Below, one piece after another: positions 1-7,711 of a stretch of 58,214 nt of DNA. The DNA is from Bacteroidales bacterium (GTDB taxonomy: Bacteria > Bacteroidota > Bacteroidia > Bacteroidales > UBA3663): contig JAFSKF010000050.1 of NCBI GenBank assembly GCA_017449065.1, positions 1-58,214 on the forward strand. Reading direction: 5' to 3'. A program made the translations under genes and the position numbers. How positions within the stretch are numbered: the first letter of the stretch is position 1; the number at the start of each line of letters is the position of its first letter. Below the pieces are notes generated by a model. It made no database searches. It worked only from the letters and a program-made list of their open reading frames with translations, and had not been told where the DNA came from.

Positions 1-39
1 CTGGATTTTTTGTTGCACAAAAGGCGTGTTTTATAATTT

Positions 40-136
40 CACACAGAACTCACAGAAAACACAGAAATTATTTTGTTAACAAACACGTATTGAACGGATT
101 CTACTAATTTTCTGTGATTTCCGTGCTTTCTGTGTG
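40..136. repeat. Imperfect inverted repeat of ACACAG/CTGTGT type
   Basis: The left arm (40-68) starts CACACAGAACTCACAG and the right arm (107-136) ends GTGCTTTCTGTGTG. The reverse complement of the right arm matches the left arm over nearly 30 bases with a few mismatches, around a loop of about 38 bases. Transcribed, it would form a long hairpin. Purine-rich CACAGA repeats of this kind are common between Bacteroidales genes, but the function is unknown. No gene is visible in 1-309. Confidence 0.6.
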
Positions 137-204
137 CCATTTTATTTCGGGCAAGTGGTCAATTTTTCCGTTCGTCGATAAATACCGACCATTGGTCGAT
201 TTTT

Positions 205-236
205 TTTGGAGGTGTTGAAATAATGCCCTATCTTTG
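205..236 (+). promoter_or_regulatory. Consensus Bacteroidota promoter
   Basis: TTTG at 205-208 and TATCTTTG at 229-236 are separated by exactly 20 bases, the ideal spacing for the primary Bacteroidota sigma factor. Transcription should start near 243. The nearest reading frame is the 27-codon ORF at 310; the lipoprotein gene at 470 has its own -7 element at 438, so this promoter may serve a small transcript or add read-through. Confidence 0.6.
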
Positions 237-309
237 CGCCCAGATAACGTTTTGAAGCGTATCAAAGTATTATTCAATAACAAACTTAACAAACCCGTTC
301 GAGTGAACT

Positions 310-393
310 ATGTCTTGCCTGTCAAGTTCTGATCTGTATGTAAGAAAAGCAGGACGTTGGACGACGCAAAAAACTTTTTTCGGTAAAATGTGA
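310..393 (+). CDS. Possible 27-aa small protein
   Basis: An ATG-initiated frame of 27 codons ends in TGA at 391-393. It lies about 65 bases after the start predicted from the consensus promoter at 205-236. The peptide starts MSCLSSSDLYVRKAGR and has no membrane segment or signal peptide. No ribosome-binding site is convincing. It could be a leader peptide, a small protein or chance; only conservation in relatives would decide. Confidence 0.2.
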   Translation: MSCLSSSDLYVRKAGRWTTQKTFFGKM

Positions 394-437
394 AAAATTA
401 CCCGAACTTTTTGTTAGGAGTTTTGGGGATTTTTGCG

Positions 438-445
438 TACCTTTG
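438..445 (+). promoter_or_regulatory. Promoter -7 element for the CMD-cupin lipoprotein gene
   Basis: TACCTTTG matches the TAnnTTTG -7 consensus. The best -33 candidate (TTTG, 410-413) is at 24 bases, wider than ideal. Transcription would start near 452, which rules out the TTG at 443 as a translation start and favours ATG 464 or 470. Confidence 0.5.
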
Positions 446-469
446 CACCGGAATTTAAGAACAATGCCC

Positions 470-1573
470 ATGAAACGAAAACTAATGATTGCCGCAGCCG
501 CGATGATGATGGTTGCCGGATGTACGAAAACAGAAAGCAAAAAGAATATGAACACATTGACATTCAACGAACAGCAGGCATCGGCAGTAACCGCCATAGC
601 CTGCAATGAGGCGAGGGGCGACCAGTCGTCGCTGGCCATCGCCCTGAACGAAGGATTTGAGGCAGGACTGACCATCAGCCAGACCAAAGAGATTCTTTCG
701 CATCTGTATGCCTATACGGGTTTCCCGCGTTCGCTCAATGCGCTGGGCACACTTCAGCGCGTGATAGACGAACGTACAGCACAGGGCAAGGCGCCCGAAG
801 AGGGAGAAGAAAGCTCGCCGTTGCCTGCCGGTTACGATGCGCTGAAGCAGGGCACCGAGGTGCAGACTCAGCTCACAGGCGTTCCCTTCAAATATGCGTT
901 CTGTCCCCCAGAGGATTATTATCTGAAAGCACATCTTTTTGGCGACATCTTTGCCCGTGATGTGCTGACCTATGCGGATCGTGAACTCGTGACTGTGAGT
1001 GCGCTGAGCGGATTGGAAGGCGTGATGCCACAGCATACGTCGCATGTGCGTGGAGCGCTGAATATGGGCGTCACGCAGCCGCAGTTGCAGGGCATTGTAG
1101 CATCGCTGCGAGCCCATCGCTTGGAGGCAGAGGCTTTGCGCTGCGAGGCTGCCATTGCCGGGGCAACGGGTCAACAGGTGCCGGTTATTTCCACCTCAGC
1201 TTGGCCCGTCGGTGAACCGAACACCGCCTTCGCACAGTACTTTTCGGGCAACAGCTATCTGGCGGTGTTAGATAAGAGCGGGCTCTGCAACGTGACCTTC
1301 GAGCCGGGTTGCCGCAACAACTGGCACATCCATCACGGAGCCGTGCAGATGCTCATTTGCGTGAGCGGTCGCGGATGGTATCAGGAGTGGGGCAAAGAAC
1401 CCGTTGAACTGAAGCCGGGTGTGATTGTTGCCGTTCCGGAGGGCGTGAAGCACTGGCACGGAGCCGCACGCGACAGCTGGATGCAGCACCTGACCTATCA
1501 CACCGACGTGAAGCCCGGCAACAGCAACGAATGGCTCGAACCCGTTGGCAATGAAGAATATGAGAAACTTTAA
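470..1573 (+). CDS. CMD-CMD-cupin fusion lipoprotein
   Basis: A 367-aa protein. The start MKRKLMIAAAAMMMVAGC is a lipoprotein signal peptide with a lipobox ending in Cys18, so it is probably exported and lipid-anchored. Two carboxymuconolactone-decarboxylase-like helical domains follow (about residues 35-100 and 135-225), then a C-terminal cupin (about 250-350) with the metal-type motif WHIHH and a later KHWHG histidine. The redox CxxC of AhpD-type CMD proteins is absent, so a peroxidase role is unlikely. The glutamate of cupin motif 1 appears to be glutamine. The substrate is unknown. The aldo/keto reductase gene follows 23 bases downstream, probably in the same operon. ATG 464 is an alternative start; 470 gives the better basic n-region. 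Confidence 0.75.
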   Translation: MKRKLMIAAAAMMMVAGCTKTESKKNMNTLTFNEQQASAVTAIACNEARGDQSSLAIALNEGFEAGLTISQTKEILSHLYAYTGFPRSLNALGTLQRVIDERTAQGKAPEEGEESSPLPAGYDALKQGTEVQTQLTGVPFKYAFCPPEDYYLKAHLFGDIFARDVLTYADRELVTVSALSGLEGVMPQHTSHVRGALNMGVTQPQLQGIVASLRAHRLEAEALRCEAAIAGATGQQVPVISTSAWPVGEPNTAFAQYFSGNSYLAVLDKSGLCNVTFEPGCRNNWHIHHGAVQMLICVSGRGWYQEWGKEPVELKPGVIVAVPEGVKHWHGAARDSWMQHLTYHTDVKPGNSNEWLEPVGNEEYEKL

Positions 1574-1596
1574 CAAACCCAAAACAGAGAATAACT

Positions 1597-2442
1597 ATGG
1601 AATACATTAAACTATCGAACGGCATCGAGATGCCGGCGCTGGGATACGGCGTGTTTCTGGTGCCACCACAGGAAGCTGAGCGTTGCGTGAGCGATGCGTT
1701 GTCAGTAGGTTATCGTCTTATCGACACCGCGCAGGCCTACCAGAACGAGGAAGGCGTGGGTGCCGCCATCGCAAAATCGGGCATCAAGCGCGAGGATATC
1801 TTTCTGGTGACGAAGGTGTGGATTTCGAACAGCGGGGAGGAGAAAGCCGCCAAGAGCATCGACGAAAGTCTCAGGAAACTGCAGACCGACTATGTCGATC
1901 TGCTGCTCATCCATCAGGCATACGGCGACGTGTTCGGCACGTGGCGTGCTATGGAACAGGCATATAAGGCCGGCAAGGTTCGTGCCATTGGCGTATCGAA
2001 TTTCCAGGCAGCCCGTTTCTTCGACTTTGCTCACTACGTGGATGTGAAGCCAATGGTGAACCAATTGCAATGCAACGTGATGATCCAGCAGACAGACATC
2101 GAACCTATTTTGGCGGAAACCGGTACCAAAATGATGGCTTGGGGACCTCTGGGCGGACAAGGCGTAGATGGAATCGTGAAGAACGAGGCATTGGCCGCTA
2201 TTGGCAGCAAGTACGGCAAGAGTGCCGCACAGGTTGCCCTCCGCTGGCTTACCCAACGCGGAATCGTGGCCATCCCGAAATCGAGCCACAAAGAGCGTAT
2301 GGCGCAGAATTTCGACATCTTCGACTTCGCGCTGGCGACCGACGAGATGCAGCAGATTGCCGCACTCAACCAGCACGACACAGGTACCATCAATTTCGGA
2401 GATCCGCAGTTCGTGAAATATCTGATCGAGACGTACGGATAA
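1597..2442 (+). CDS. Aldo/keto reductase
   Basis: A 281-aa NADPH-dependent (beta/alpha)8 oxidoreductase of the AKR superfamily, at the usual length. The catalytic tetrad is visible: Asp43 and Tyr48 in DTAQAY, Lys73 in TKVW and His106 in LLIHQ. The family signature GVSNFQ and the C-terminal IPKSSHKERM coenzyme motif are present. It is cytosolic, with no signal peptide. It closely resembles the 2,5-diketo-gluconate reductase / YvgN group, but the natural carbonyl substrate cannot be read from sequence. It is transcribed behind the CMD-cupin lipoprotein, suggesting a joint role in handling a reactive carbonyl or aromatic compound (inference). A strong hairpin ends the unit at 2465-2498. Confidence 0.9.
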   Translation: MEYIKLSNGIEMPALGYGVFLVPPQEAERCVSDALSVGYRLIDTAQAYQNEEGVGAAIAKSGIKREDIFLVTKVWISNSGEEKAAKSIDESLRKLQTDYVDLLLIHQAYGDVFGTWRAMEQAYKAGKVRAIGVSNFQAARFFDFAHYVDVKPMVNQLQCNVMIQQTDIEPILAETGTKMMAWGPLGGQGVDGIVKNEALAAIGSKYGKSAAQVALRWLTQRGIVAIPKSSHKERMAQNFDIFDFALATDEMQQIAALNQHDTGTINFGDPQFVKYLIETYG

Positions 2443-2464
2443 TCGGAATAGACAATAGAAAAAA

Positions 2465-2498
2465 AAGGTCAGGTTTCTCTCTGCGGAAACCTGACCTT
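2465..2498. terminator. Bidirectional terminator hairpin
   Basis: A perfect 13-bp stem (AAGGTCAGGTTTC with GAAACCTGACCTT) closes an 8-base loop. An A-run precedes it and an AT-rich stretch follows, so it can end both the + strand AKR unit and the convergent - strand gene that stops at 2548. Confidence 0.85.
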
Positions 2499-2547
2499 AT
2501 TATTTATGGGACGATGCTAAGGGAAATTAAGAGGGAGTATAAAGCCC

Positions 2548-3048
2548 TTAATTGTAGAATACCTTCGTCGCAATACGGTCGAAGAGGGAGGGTTTGTTGC
2601 TGGAGGAAAAAGGGAGCCGCTGGATGTCGGCACAAAATTCGCGGAGGCTGTTGGTGCCACGCAGTTTCTCGATGAAGATTTCCTTGCCAAGTTCGAAGTT
2701 ATATTGGAACACATCCCAGAACTCATCGTAGAAGCGGGGACGACGCAGCACATACATATTTAGGCGAGTACGGTTATTGTTAAATCTGATGCCAATAAAT
2801 TGCGCCTCTTTAGGAGTGTTTTGCAACGGGAGGTTGTAAACCAGCAGGAGAGAAGATTCGGGATCGTTGAGTGCAAAGGCATTGAACGAGATCCGGTTCC
2901 AGTAGAAAGATCCGTCCGCTTTCGGAACGTCGGGGAAGACCTTCTTCCAGAGGTCGAAGTCAACCAGGGCGTGGAAGTCGATCTCTTTGTTCAGATAGAG
3001 CTGAGCCAGCTGGGGGAGGAAGTGATTCGTAAATTCAAAGTAAGTCAT
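2548..3048 (-). CDS. Unknown 166-aa cytosolic protein
   Basis: I do not recognise this family. The protein is 166 aa, soluble and rich in aromatic residues (Phe, Tyr, Trp). It has no signal peptide, membrane segment or cysteine motif. A stretch around residues 85-125 (FIGIRFNNNRTRLNMYVLRR) looks like a beta-strand pair with basic residues. It is a single-gene unit: a perfect-spacing promoter sits just upstream on the - strand and a shared terminator follows. That isolation, and codon use like its neighbours, suggest a real resident gene, not a chance frame. Confidence 0.75.
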   Translation of the reverse strand: MTYFEFTNHFLPQLAQLYLNKEIDFHALVDFDLWKKVFPDVPKADGSFYWNRISFNAFALNDPESSLLLVYNLPLQNTPKEAQFIGIRFNNNRTRLNMYVLRRPRFYDEFWDVFQYNFELGKEIFIEKLRGTNSLREFCADIQRLPFSSSNKPSLFDRIATKVFYN

Positions 3049-3079
3049 GTGCTGTAATGTCGTTCTAAAAAATCATTAG

Positions 3080-3111
3080 CAAAGGTACAATTTTTTACCA
3101 GATCTTCCAAA
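3080..3111 (-). promoter_or_regulatory. Consensus promoter of the unknown gene at 2548-3048
   Basis: On the - strand, TTTG (3108-3111) is followed after exactly 20 bases by TACCTTTG (3080-3087). Transcription should start near 3073, about 25 bases before the ATG. Confidence 0.7.
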
Positions 3112-3692
3112 TTTTTTAAAACTTATTTTCGCACGCGATTTTTACAATGAGTGACGAAAATGAACCGATTTTAACGGATTTAACATTTGTAAATTCCCGA
3201 AAAATTCAAAATAAAAAGATGTGTTTTGCATATAAAATTCAGGAAATGCAAAAAGAATGTATAAAACATAAAACATGAAATATGCAAAATATTTTGAAAT
3301 TGTAAATTGCATAATTTCAATAAGTTATAGATTGAAATCTTTATGTTTTATTTTGGTTGTCTTTGGAAAACGTTGAAAAATTGCATACGGGCGAAATCCG
3401 GTGAGTTTGCAAAATGTTTAACTATCGATATATTAGTAAGTTATAAACGTAATCTGTATGGTAAAAGTGGTGATTTTCGGCGCTTAAAATGTATATTGCG
3501 GAATGTGCTTCGGAAATGATGGTTATTCAAAATTGCATATTAACATTTTGGGGTATGCAAGTCGAATTTCAGAAAGTTAAAATGCGTGCAAACCCACCCA
3601 GAATCGACGTTCCCCTCTCCGATGAAGGATTTTAGGTCTCACACAATAAAATGCGCATACGCGCGTTATTTTGATAGTAAACTTTTGAACGT
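3112..3692. other. AT-rich intergenic region without a gene
   Basis: About 580 bases of low-GC DNA with no supported reading frame. It holds many TTGCAT/ATGCAA-like words (for example near 3226, 3286, 3308, 3381 and 3533) and several A-tracts. No tRNA, terminator or known riboswitch fold was recognised. It precedes pyrK, so part of it must hold the pyrKD promoter, but no clean TAnnTTTG pair was found close to the start. Confidence 0.5.
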
Positions 3693-4496
3693 ATGAAAAA
3701 GAGCATAAAAGATTTTTCGGTTGTCGATAATGTTCGACTCACCGATCGGCTGTTTCTCCTGAAGCTGACTCCTGCAGACAAAACCCCGATGGTCGAATGC
3801 CGTCCGGGTCAGTTCGTGGAGGTTCGCATTGATGATGAACCTAAGGTGTTCCTTCGCCGTCCGATCTCGATTCACCGCATCCTGAAGGAGCGGAACGAAA
3901 TGTGGCTTCTTGTACAAAAAGCAGGGAATGGAACAGAAAAACTGTCCTTGCTGAGAGCAGGAAACCGGCTGAATATTGTCTATCCTTTGGGCAATGGCTA
4001 TACCTTGGGCGCTCCTCAGCAGCATTATTTGCTGATCGGTGGCGGCGTTGGCATCGCTCCTCTGCTCGAAACGGGAGCCGTATTGAAAGAAATGGGCGTG
4101 CGTGTGACCTTCCTGTTGGGCGGTCGTTCGGCCAAAGACCTGGTGGAAATCGACGCCTATAAGGCCATCGGTGAGGCTTTGGTGACCACCGAAGACGGCA
4201 GTGTGCTGGAAGGATTGGACTGTCAGAAGGGCTTCGTGACTAACCACACCCGCTTGCAGGAAGGCGTATTCGACGCTATACGCGTGTGCGGACCCGGGCC
4301 GATGATGAAAGCCGTTGCCAGAACCGTTGCCGGCTGGAAGCAGAATGAGCAGCCCCGATTCTGCGAAGTGAGCCTCGAAAACAGAATGGCTTGCGGCTTG
4401 GGCGTGTGTCTGTGCTGCGTGGAAGACACCAAGGACGGTCATAAGTGCGTCTGTTCCGAAGGTCCCGTGTTCGATATCAAGGAGTTGAAATGGTAA
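3693..4496 (+). CDS. pyrK: Dihydroorotate dehydrogenase electron-transfer subunit PyrK
   Basis: A 267-aa FAD/[2Fe-2S] protein that passes electrons from dihydroorotate oxidation to NAD+ in pyrimidine synthesis. The N-terminal FAD-binding barrel carries FLRRPISIHR (about residues 50-60). The NAD-binding motif LLIGGGVGIAPLLE is near residue 112. The C-terminal iron-sulfur loop MACGLGVCLCC with a later KCVC gives the four cluster cysteines. The pyrD gene follows after 39 bases; PyrK and PyrD form the class 1B heterotetramer, so the two are an operon. Length and domain order are normal. Confidence 0.95.
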   Translation: MKKSIKDFSVVDNVRLTDRLFLLKLTPADKTPMVECRPGQFVEVRIDDEPKVFLRRPISIHRILKERNEMWLLVQKAGNGTEKLSLLRAGNRLNIVYPLGNGYTLGAPQQHYLLIGGGVGIAPLLETGAVLKEMGVRVTFLLGGRSAKDLVEIDAYKAIGEALVTTEDGSVLEGLDCQKGFVTNHTRLQEGVFDAIRVCGPGPMMKAVARTVAGWKQNEQPRFCEVSLENRMACGLGVCLCCVEDTKDGHKCVCSEGPVFDIKELKW

Positions 4497-4535
4497 AGAA
4501 TGAGTTGAAAACTTGCGAAACTTGTATTATTAATT

Positions 4536-5450
4536 ATGGCAAATTTAGAGACTAACATAGCAGGCGTATCGTTCAAGAATCCGGTGCTGACCGCCAGCGG
4601 AACGTTCGGCTACGGCGTAGAGTTCGCCGACTTCATCGACTTGAATCGTCTGGGCGGCTTCATCGTCAAAGGAACCACCTTACACCCACGACAGGGAAAT
4701 GCCTATCCGCGTCTGGCAGAAACACCGTCGGGCATGATCAACGCTGTAGGCTTGCAGAATAAAGGCGTGCAGTACTTCATCGACCATATCTATCCGAACC
4801 TGAAGGACTTCGACACCAACGTGATCGTGAACCTCTCCGGCTCGTGCGTCGAAGATTACGTGACGGGTGCCGAGATGCTTAATGAACTCGACAAAATCCC
4901 GTGTATTGAGCTGAATATCAGTTGTCCGAACGTAAAAGCCGGAGGTATGGGATTCGGCACGCAGCCCGCAATGGCAGCTGAGGTGGTGAGTAAGGTGCGC
5001 GAAGCCTATCGGAAGCCCATCATCGTAAAACTGACGCCCAACGTGACCAGCATTGCAGAAATCGCCAAAGCCGTTGAAGGGGCAGGAGCCGACAGCGTGA
5101 GCCTGATTAACACCGTGCTGGCGATGGCTGTGGATGCCGAACGGCAGCGTCCTGTGGTGAGCACCATAACGGGCGGATTGAGCGGAGCGGCCGTCAAACC
5201 CATTGCCTTGCGATGCGTCTGGCAGGTATATAACGCCGTAAAAATTCCGATTGTGGGCTTAGGCGGCATCATGAACGCCACCGATGCCATCGAGTTTATG
5301 CTTTGCGGCGCACGAGCCATCGAAGTCGGAACCGCCAATTTCATCGATCCGAGTGTCACAATGCAAATAATTGACGGAATTGACGACTATTTGGAGCGTC
5401 ATGGTTGCAAAAATGTGTCAGAAATAGTCGGAGCACTGAAAATTTCTTAA
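4536..5450 (+). CDS. pyrD: Dihydroorotate dehydrogenase, class 1B catalytic subunit
   Basis: A 304-aa FMN enzyme that oxidises dihydroorotate to orotate, the fourth step of pyrimidine synthesis. Visible family marks are [13 protein letters not shown] at the N-terminus, IVKGTT, and [12 protein letters not shown], which holds the class 1 catalytic cysteine. The phosphate-binding VGLGGI and the closing EVGTANF are also present. It is soluble, with no membrane helix, which separates it from class 2 enzymes. The partner PyrK gene lies immediately upstream. A second pyrimidine gene, pyrF, is in this window at 22220 but not linked. Confidence 0.96.
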   Translation: MANLETNIAGVSFKNPVLTASGTFGYGVEFADFIDLNRLGGFIVKGTTLHPRQGNAYPRLAETPSGMINAVGLQNKGVQYFIDHIYPNLKDFDTNVIVNLSGSCVEDYVTGAEMLNELDKIPCIELNISCPNVKAGGMGFGTQPAMAAEVVSKVREAYRKPIIVKLTPNVTSIAEIAKAVEGAGADSVSLINTVLAMAVDAERQRPVVSTITGGLSGAAVKPIALRCVWQVYNAVKIPIVGLGGIMNATDAIEFMLCGARAIEVGTANFIDPSVTMQIIDGIDDYLERHGCKNVSEIVGALKIS

Positions 5451-5463
5451 ATTTTTGCTATCT

Positions 5464-5497
5464 TTTGCGCGCGCAAAATAAAAAATATGTATATTTG
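5464..5497 (+). promoter_or_regulatory. Promoter of dapA
   Basis: TTTG (5464-5467), 22 bases, then TATATTTG (5490-5497). It starts just after pyrD and should start RNA near 5504, giving a leader of about 33 bases before the ATG of dapA. Confidence 0.65.
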
Positions 5498-5536
5498 CCC
5501 GCGATTTTAAGAAGAAAACAGACACATTTTACAATT

Positions 5537-6415
5537 ATGGCAAAAATACAAGGAATGGGCATTGCCCTGATTACTCCTTTCAAGTCCGATATGTCGGTTG
5601 ACTACGATGCGCTGAAGCGGTTGGTGGAATTTCAGGTCACTTCGGGCGCCGATTTTCTGGCCGTGCTTTGCACCACAGCAGAAACACCGACCTTGAGTGC
5701 AGCAGAAAGGGCAGAAGTCCGCAAAGTGGTTACAGAGGTCGTAAGAGGCAGAATCCCCATTGTGCTGGGTTGCGGCGGCAATAATACGGCAGCCGTTGTG
5801 GAAGAGCTGAAGCAAGGCGACTGGCGCGGAGTGGATGCCATCCTGAGCGTAGTTCCCTACTACAACAAACCCTCGCAGGAAGGTCTTTATCAGCACTTTA
5901 AGGCCATCGCCAACGCATCGCCCGTTCCTGTCATTCTTTACAATGTGCCTGGTCGTGTAGGCGTTAACATGTCGGCCGAAACCACCTTGCGTCTTGCCAA
6001 CGACTGCGAGAACATCATCGCCATCAAAGAGGCATCGGGTAACTTCGACCAGATTGACGACATCATCAAGAACAAGCCTGCCCGCTTCAACGTGCTTTCG
6101 GGCGACGATGGCATCACCTTCCCGCTCATCACTTTGGGGGCCACAGGCGTCATTTCGGTGATCGGCAATGCATTGCCGCGTGAATTTAGCCGCATGGTGC
6201 GTCTGGCGCTTGAAGGCGACTACGATAACGCCCGCGAGATACACCACCGTTTTAAGGAGCTCTACAGCCTGCTGTTCGTGGACGGTAATCCGGCAGGCGT
6301 GAAGGCTATGCTGAGTTCGATGGGCTATTGCGAGAACGTGCTTCGCCTGCCGCTTGTGCCGACGCGAATCACCACTTTCGAGAAGATACAGAAAATTTTG
6401 CAGCAACTGCGTTAG
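5537..6415 (+). CDS. dapA: 4-hydroxy-tetrahydrodipicolinate synthase
   Basis: A 292-aa class I aldolase condensing pyruvate with aspartate semialdehyde, the first committed step of lysine and diaminopimelate synthesis. Key residues are visible: Thr46-Thr47 (CTTAE), Tyr109, Tyr135 and Arg140 (ILYNVPGR) and the Schiff-base Lys164 (IAIKEAS). The open frame extends upstream to 5405, but the promoter at 5464-5497 and the usual family N-terminus (MAKIQGMGIALITPFK) place the start at 5537. The plug-protein gene starts one base after the stop, so the two are co-transcribed. Confidence 0.96.
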   Translation: MAKIQGMGIALITPFKSDMSVDYDALKRLVEFQVTSGADFLAVLCTTAETPTLSAAERAEVRKVVTEVVRGRIPIVLGCGGNNTAAVVEELKQGDWRGVDAILSVVPYYNKPSQEGLYQHFKAIANASPVPVILYNVPGRVGVNMSAETTLRLANDCENIIAIKEASGNFDQIDDIIKNKPARFNVLSGDDGITFPLITLGATGVISVIGNALPREFSRMVRLALEGDYDNAREIHHRFKELYSLLFVDGNPAGVKAMLSSMGYCENVLRLPLVPTRITTFEKIQKILQQLR

Positions 6416-6416
6416 C

Positions 6417-7703
6417 GTGAAGTTCTTAAAGACCATATCGATTGTGCTTTCAATGTCCCTCACGGAGGCGTTGGGGGCACAAAGCGTCTTTACCCATTCG
6501 CTCGATCCCAACCTGAAAACCCTACAGGTAATCGCCGACGGCGACTTCCAGAAACTGCCCGTCATCGGTTTGGACGGCAACAGTTCGATTACGGTCAGTT
6601 TCGACTATCTTGCCGACGAACAAGCGTGGATTGACTACACCGTAGTGCATTGCAACGCCCGATGGCAGCCCGACGACCTGAGCGAAATGGATTATCTGGA
6701 ATACAGGACTTTGCCGCTGCATGTGGAAGATATCGAACCCTCGTTCAACACCTTCACCAATTATTTCCATTACGAGGTTAAGTTTCCTAACGATGATGTA
6801 CAACCCGCGATTTCAGGTAATTACGCAATTATTTTTCATGTGCAGGACGAACCCGATTCCGTGCTGGCGGTAGCAGCATTCAGCGTGACTGAGCAACTGG
6901 TTTTCGCCAACGGAACCGTATCTGGAAATACCGACATCGACTTCCAGCAGCTGCATCAGCAGCTTACGCTGGGTTTATCGTGGAGCGAGAGCCATTTGTC
7001 GCACATGGATGCCGCATCTGAACTGTTGGTGCACGTGCAGCAGAACCACAGGCGCGACAATGAGCGCTGGATAGCACATCCCACCCGTATGGAAAAGGGA
7101 AAGGCCTTCTACGAGCACGAGAAGCAGCTCATCTTCGAGGCAGGCAACCATTGGCGCCGGTTCGAGTTCATCGACGAGCGCTATCCCGGTTTGCACGTCG
7201 ATCATGTGCGCTACCATGCACCCATCTATTACGCTTACCTGAACCGCGATCTGGCCAGAAATCAGGACAATTACCGCTACGATCAGGATCAGCACGGGAA
7301 GTATAAGATTCATGCGCTGCGGGTGGATGACGTAAACATCGAAGCCGAATACTTCATGGCTATGTTCTCACTCGATGCTCCAGCCGGATTGAGCACACGC
7401 GGCGTTTATCTGGTGGGCGATCTGACTTCGCAGGTGCTGGACGAAACCACACGCATGGACTACGATCCCAATGCAGGACTCTACTTCAAGGAACTGCTGC
7501 TCAAGGAAGGCGCTTACAACTATCAGTATCTGGTGCCTGTGCGTATGCAAGAAACCGAAACGGGTGAGGAGAAGCCCCTGCTTTCCACCTCGTTCGTGGA
7601 AGGTAATCACTATGAAACCCCCAACGAATACGAAATATTCGTCTATTATTGTCCTTTCGGACGCCGTTATGACCGTTTGGTAGGTACCGCAAAAATCTAT
7701 TGA
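6417..7703 (+). CDS. T9SS plug-like protein (DUF5103 family)
   Basis: A 428-aa exported protein of the DUF5103 family, members of which were found as the 'plug' of the SprA translocon of the type IX secretion system. I choose the GTG at 6417, one base after the dapA stop, because it gives a signal peptide (VKFLKTISIVLSMSLTEALGA, cut before Gln). Family marks are IKTLQV-like LKTLQVIADGDF, SFDYL, VHCNARWQPDDL and, near the end, the YETPNEYEIFVYY stretch. The downstream rpoN gene starts nine bases after the stop. Three enzymes in this window carry T9SS-like tails, which fits a working system; the core por/gld/spr genes are not here. Confidence 0.75.
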   Translation: MKFLKTISIVLSMSLTEALGAQSVFTHSLDPNLKTLQVIADGDFQKLPVIGLDGNSSITVSFDYLADEQAWIDYTVVHCNARWQPDDLSEMDYLEYRTLPLHVEDIEPSFNTFTNYFHYEVKFPNDDVQPAISGNYAIIFHVQDEPDSVLAVAAFSVTEQLVFANGTVSGNTDIDFQQLHQQLTLGLSWSESHLSHMDAASELLVHVQQNHRRDNERWIAHPTRMEKGKAFYEHEKQLIFEAGNHWRRFEFIDERYPGLHVDHVRYHAPIYYAYLNRDLARNQDNYRYDQDQHGKYKIHALRVDDVNIEAEYFMAMFSLDAPAGLSTRGVYLVGDLTSQVLDETTRMDYDPNAGLYFKELLLKEGAYNYQYLVPVRMQETETGEEKPLLSTSFVEGNHYETPNEYEIFVYYCPFGRRYDRLVGTAKIY

Positions 7704-7711
7704 ATCGACCA

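Noticed and set aside
3112..3692. A riboswitch or pyrimidine attenuator before pyrK
   Set aside because: No conserved riboswitch core, leader peptide or terminator hairpin could be recognised.
5507..6580. 357-aa open frame on the - strand
   Set aside because: It is a shadow of dapA and the start of the plug gene, both of which have clear family residues.
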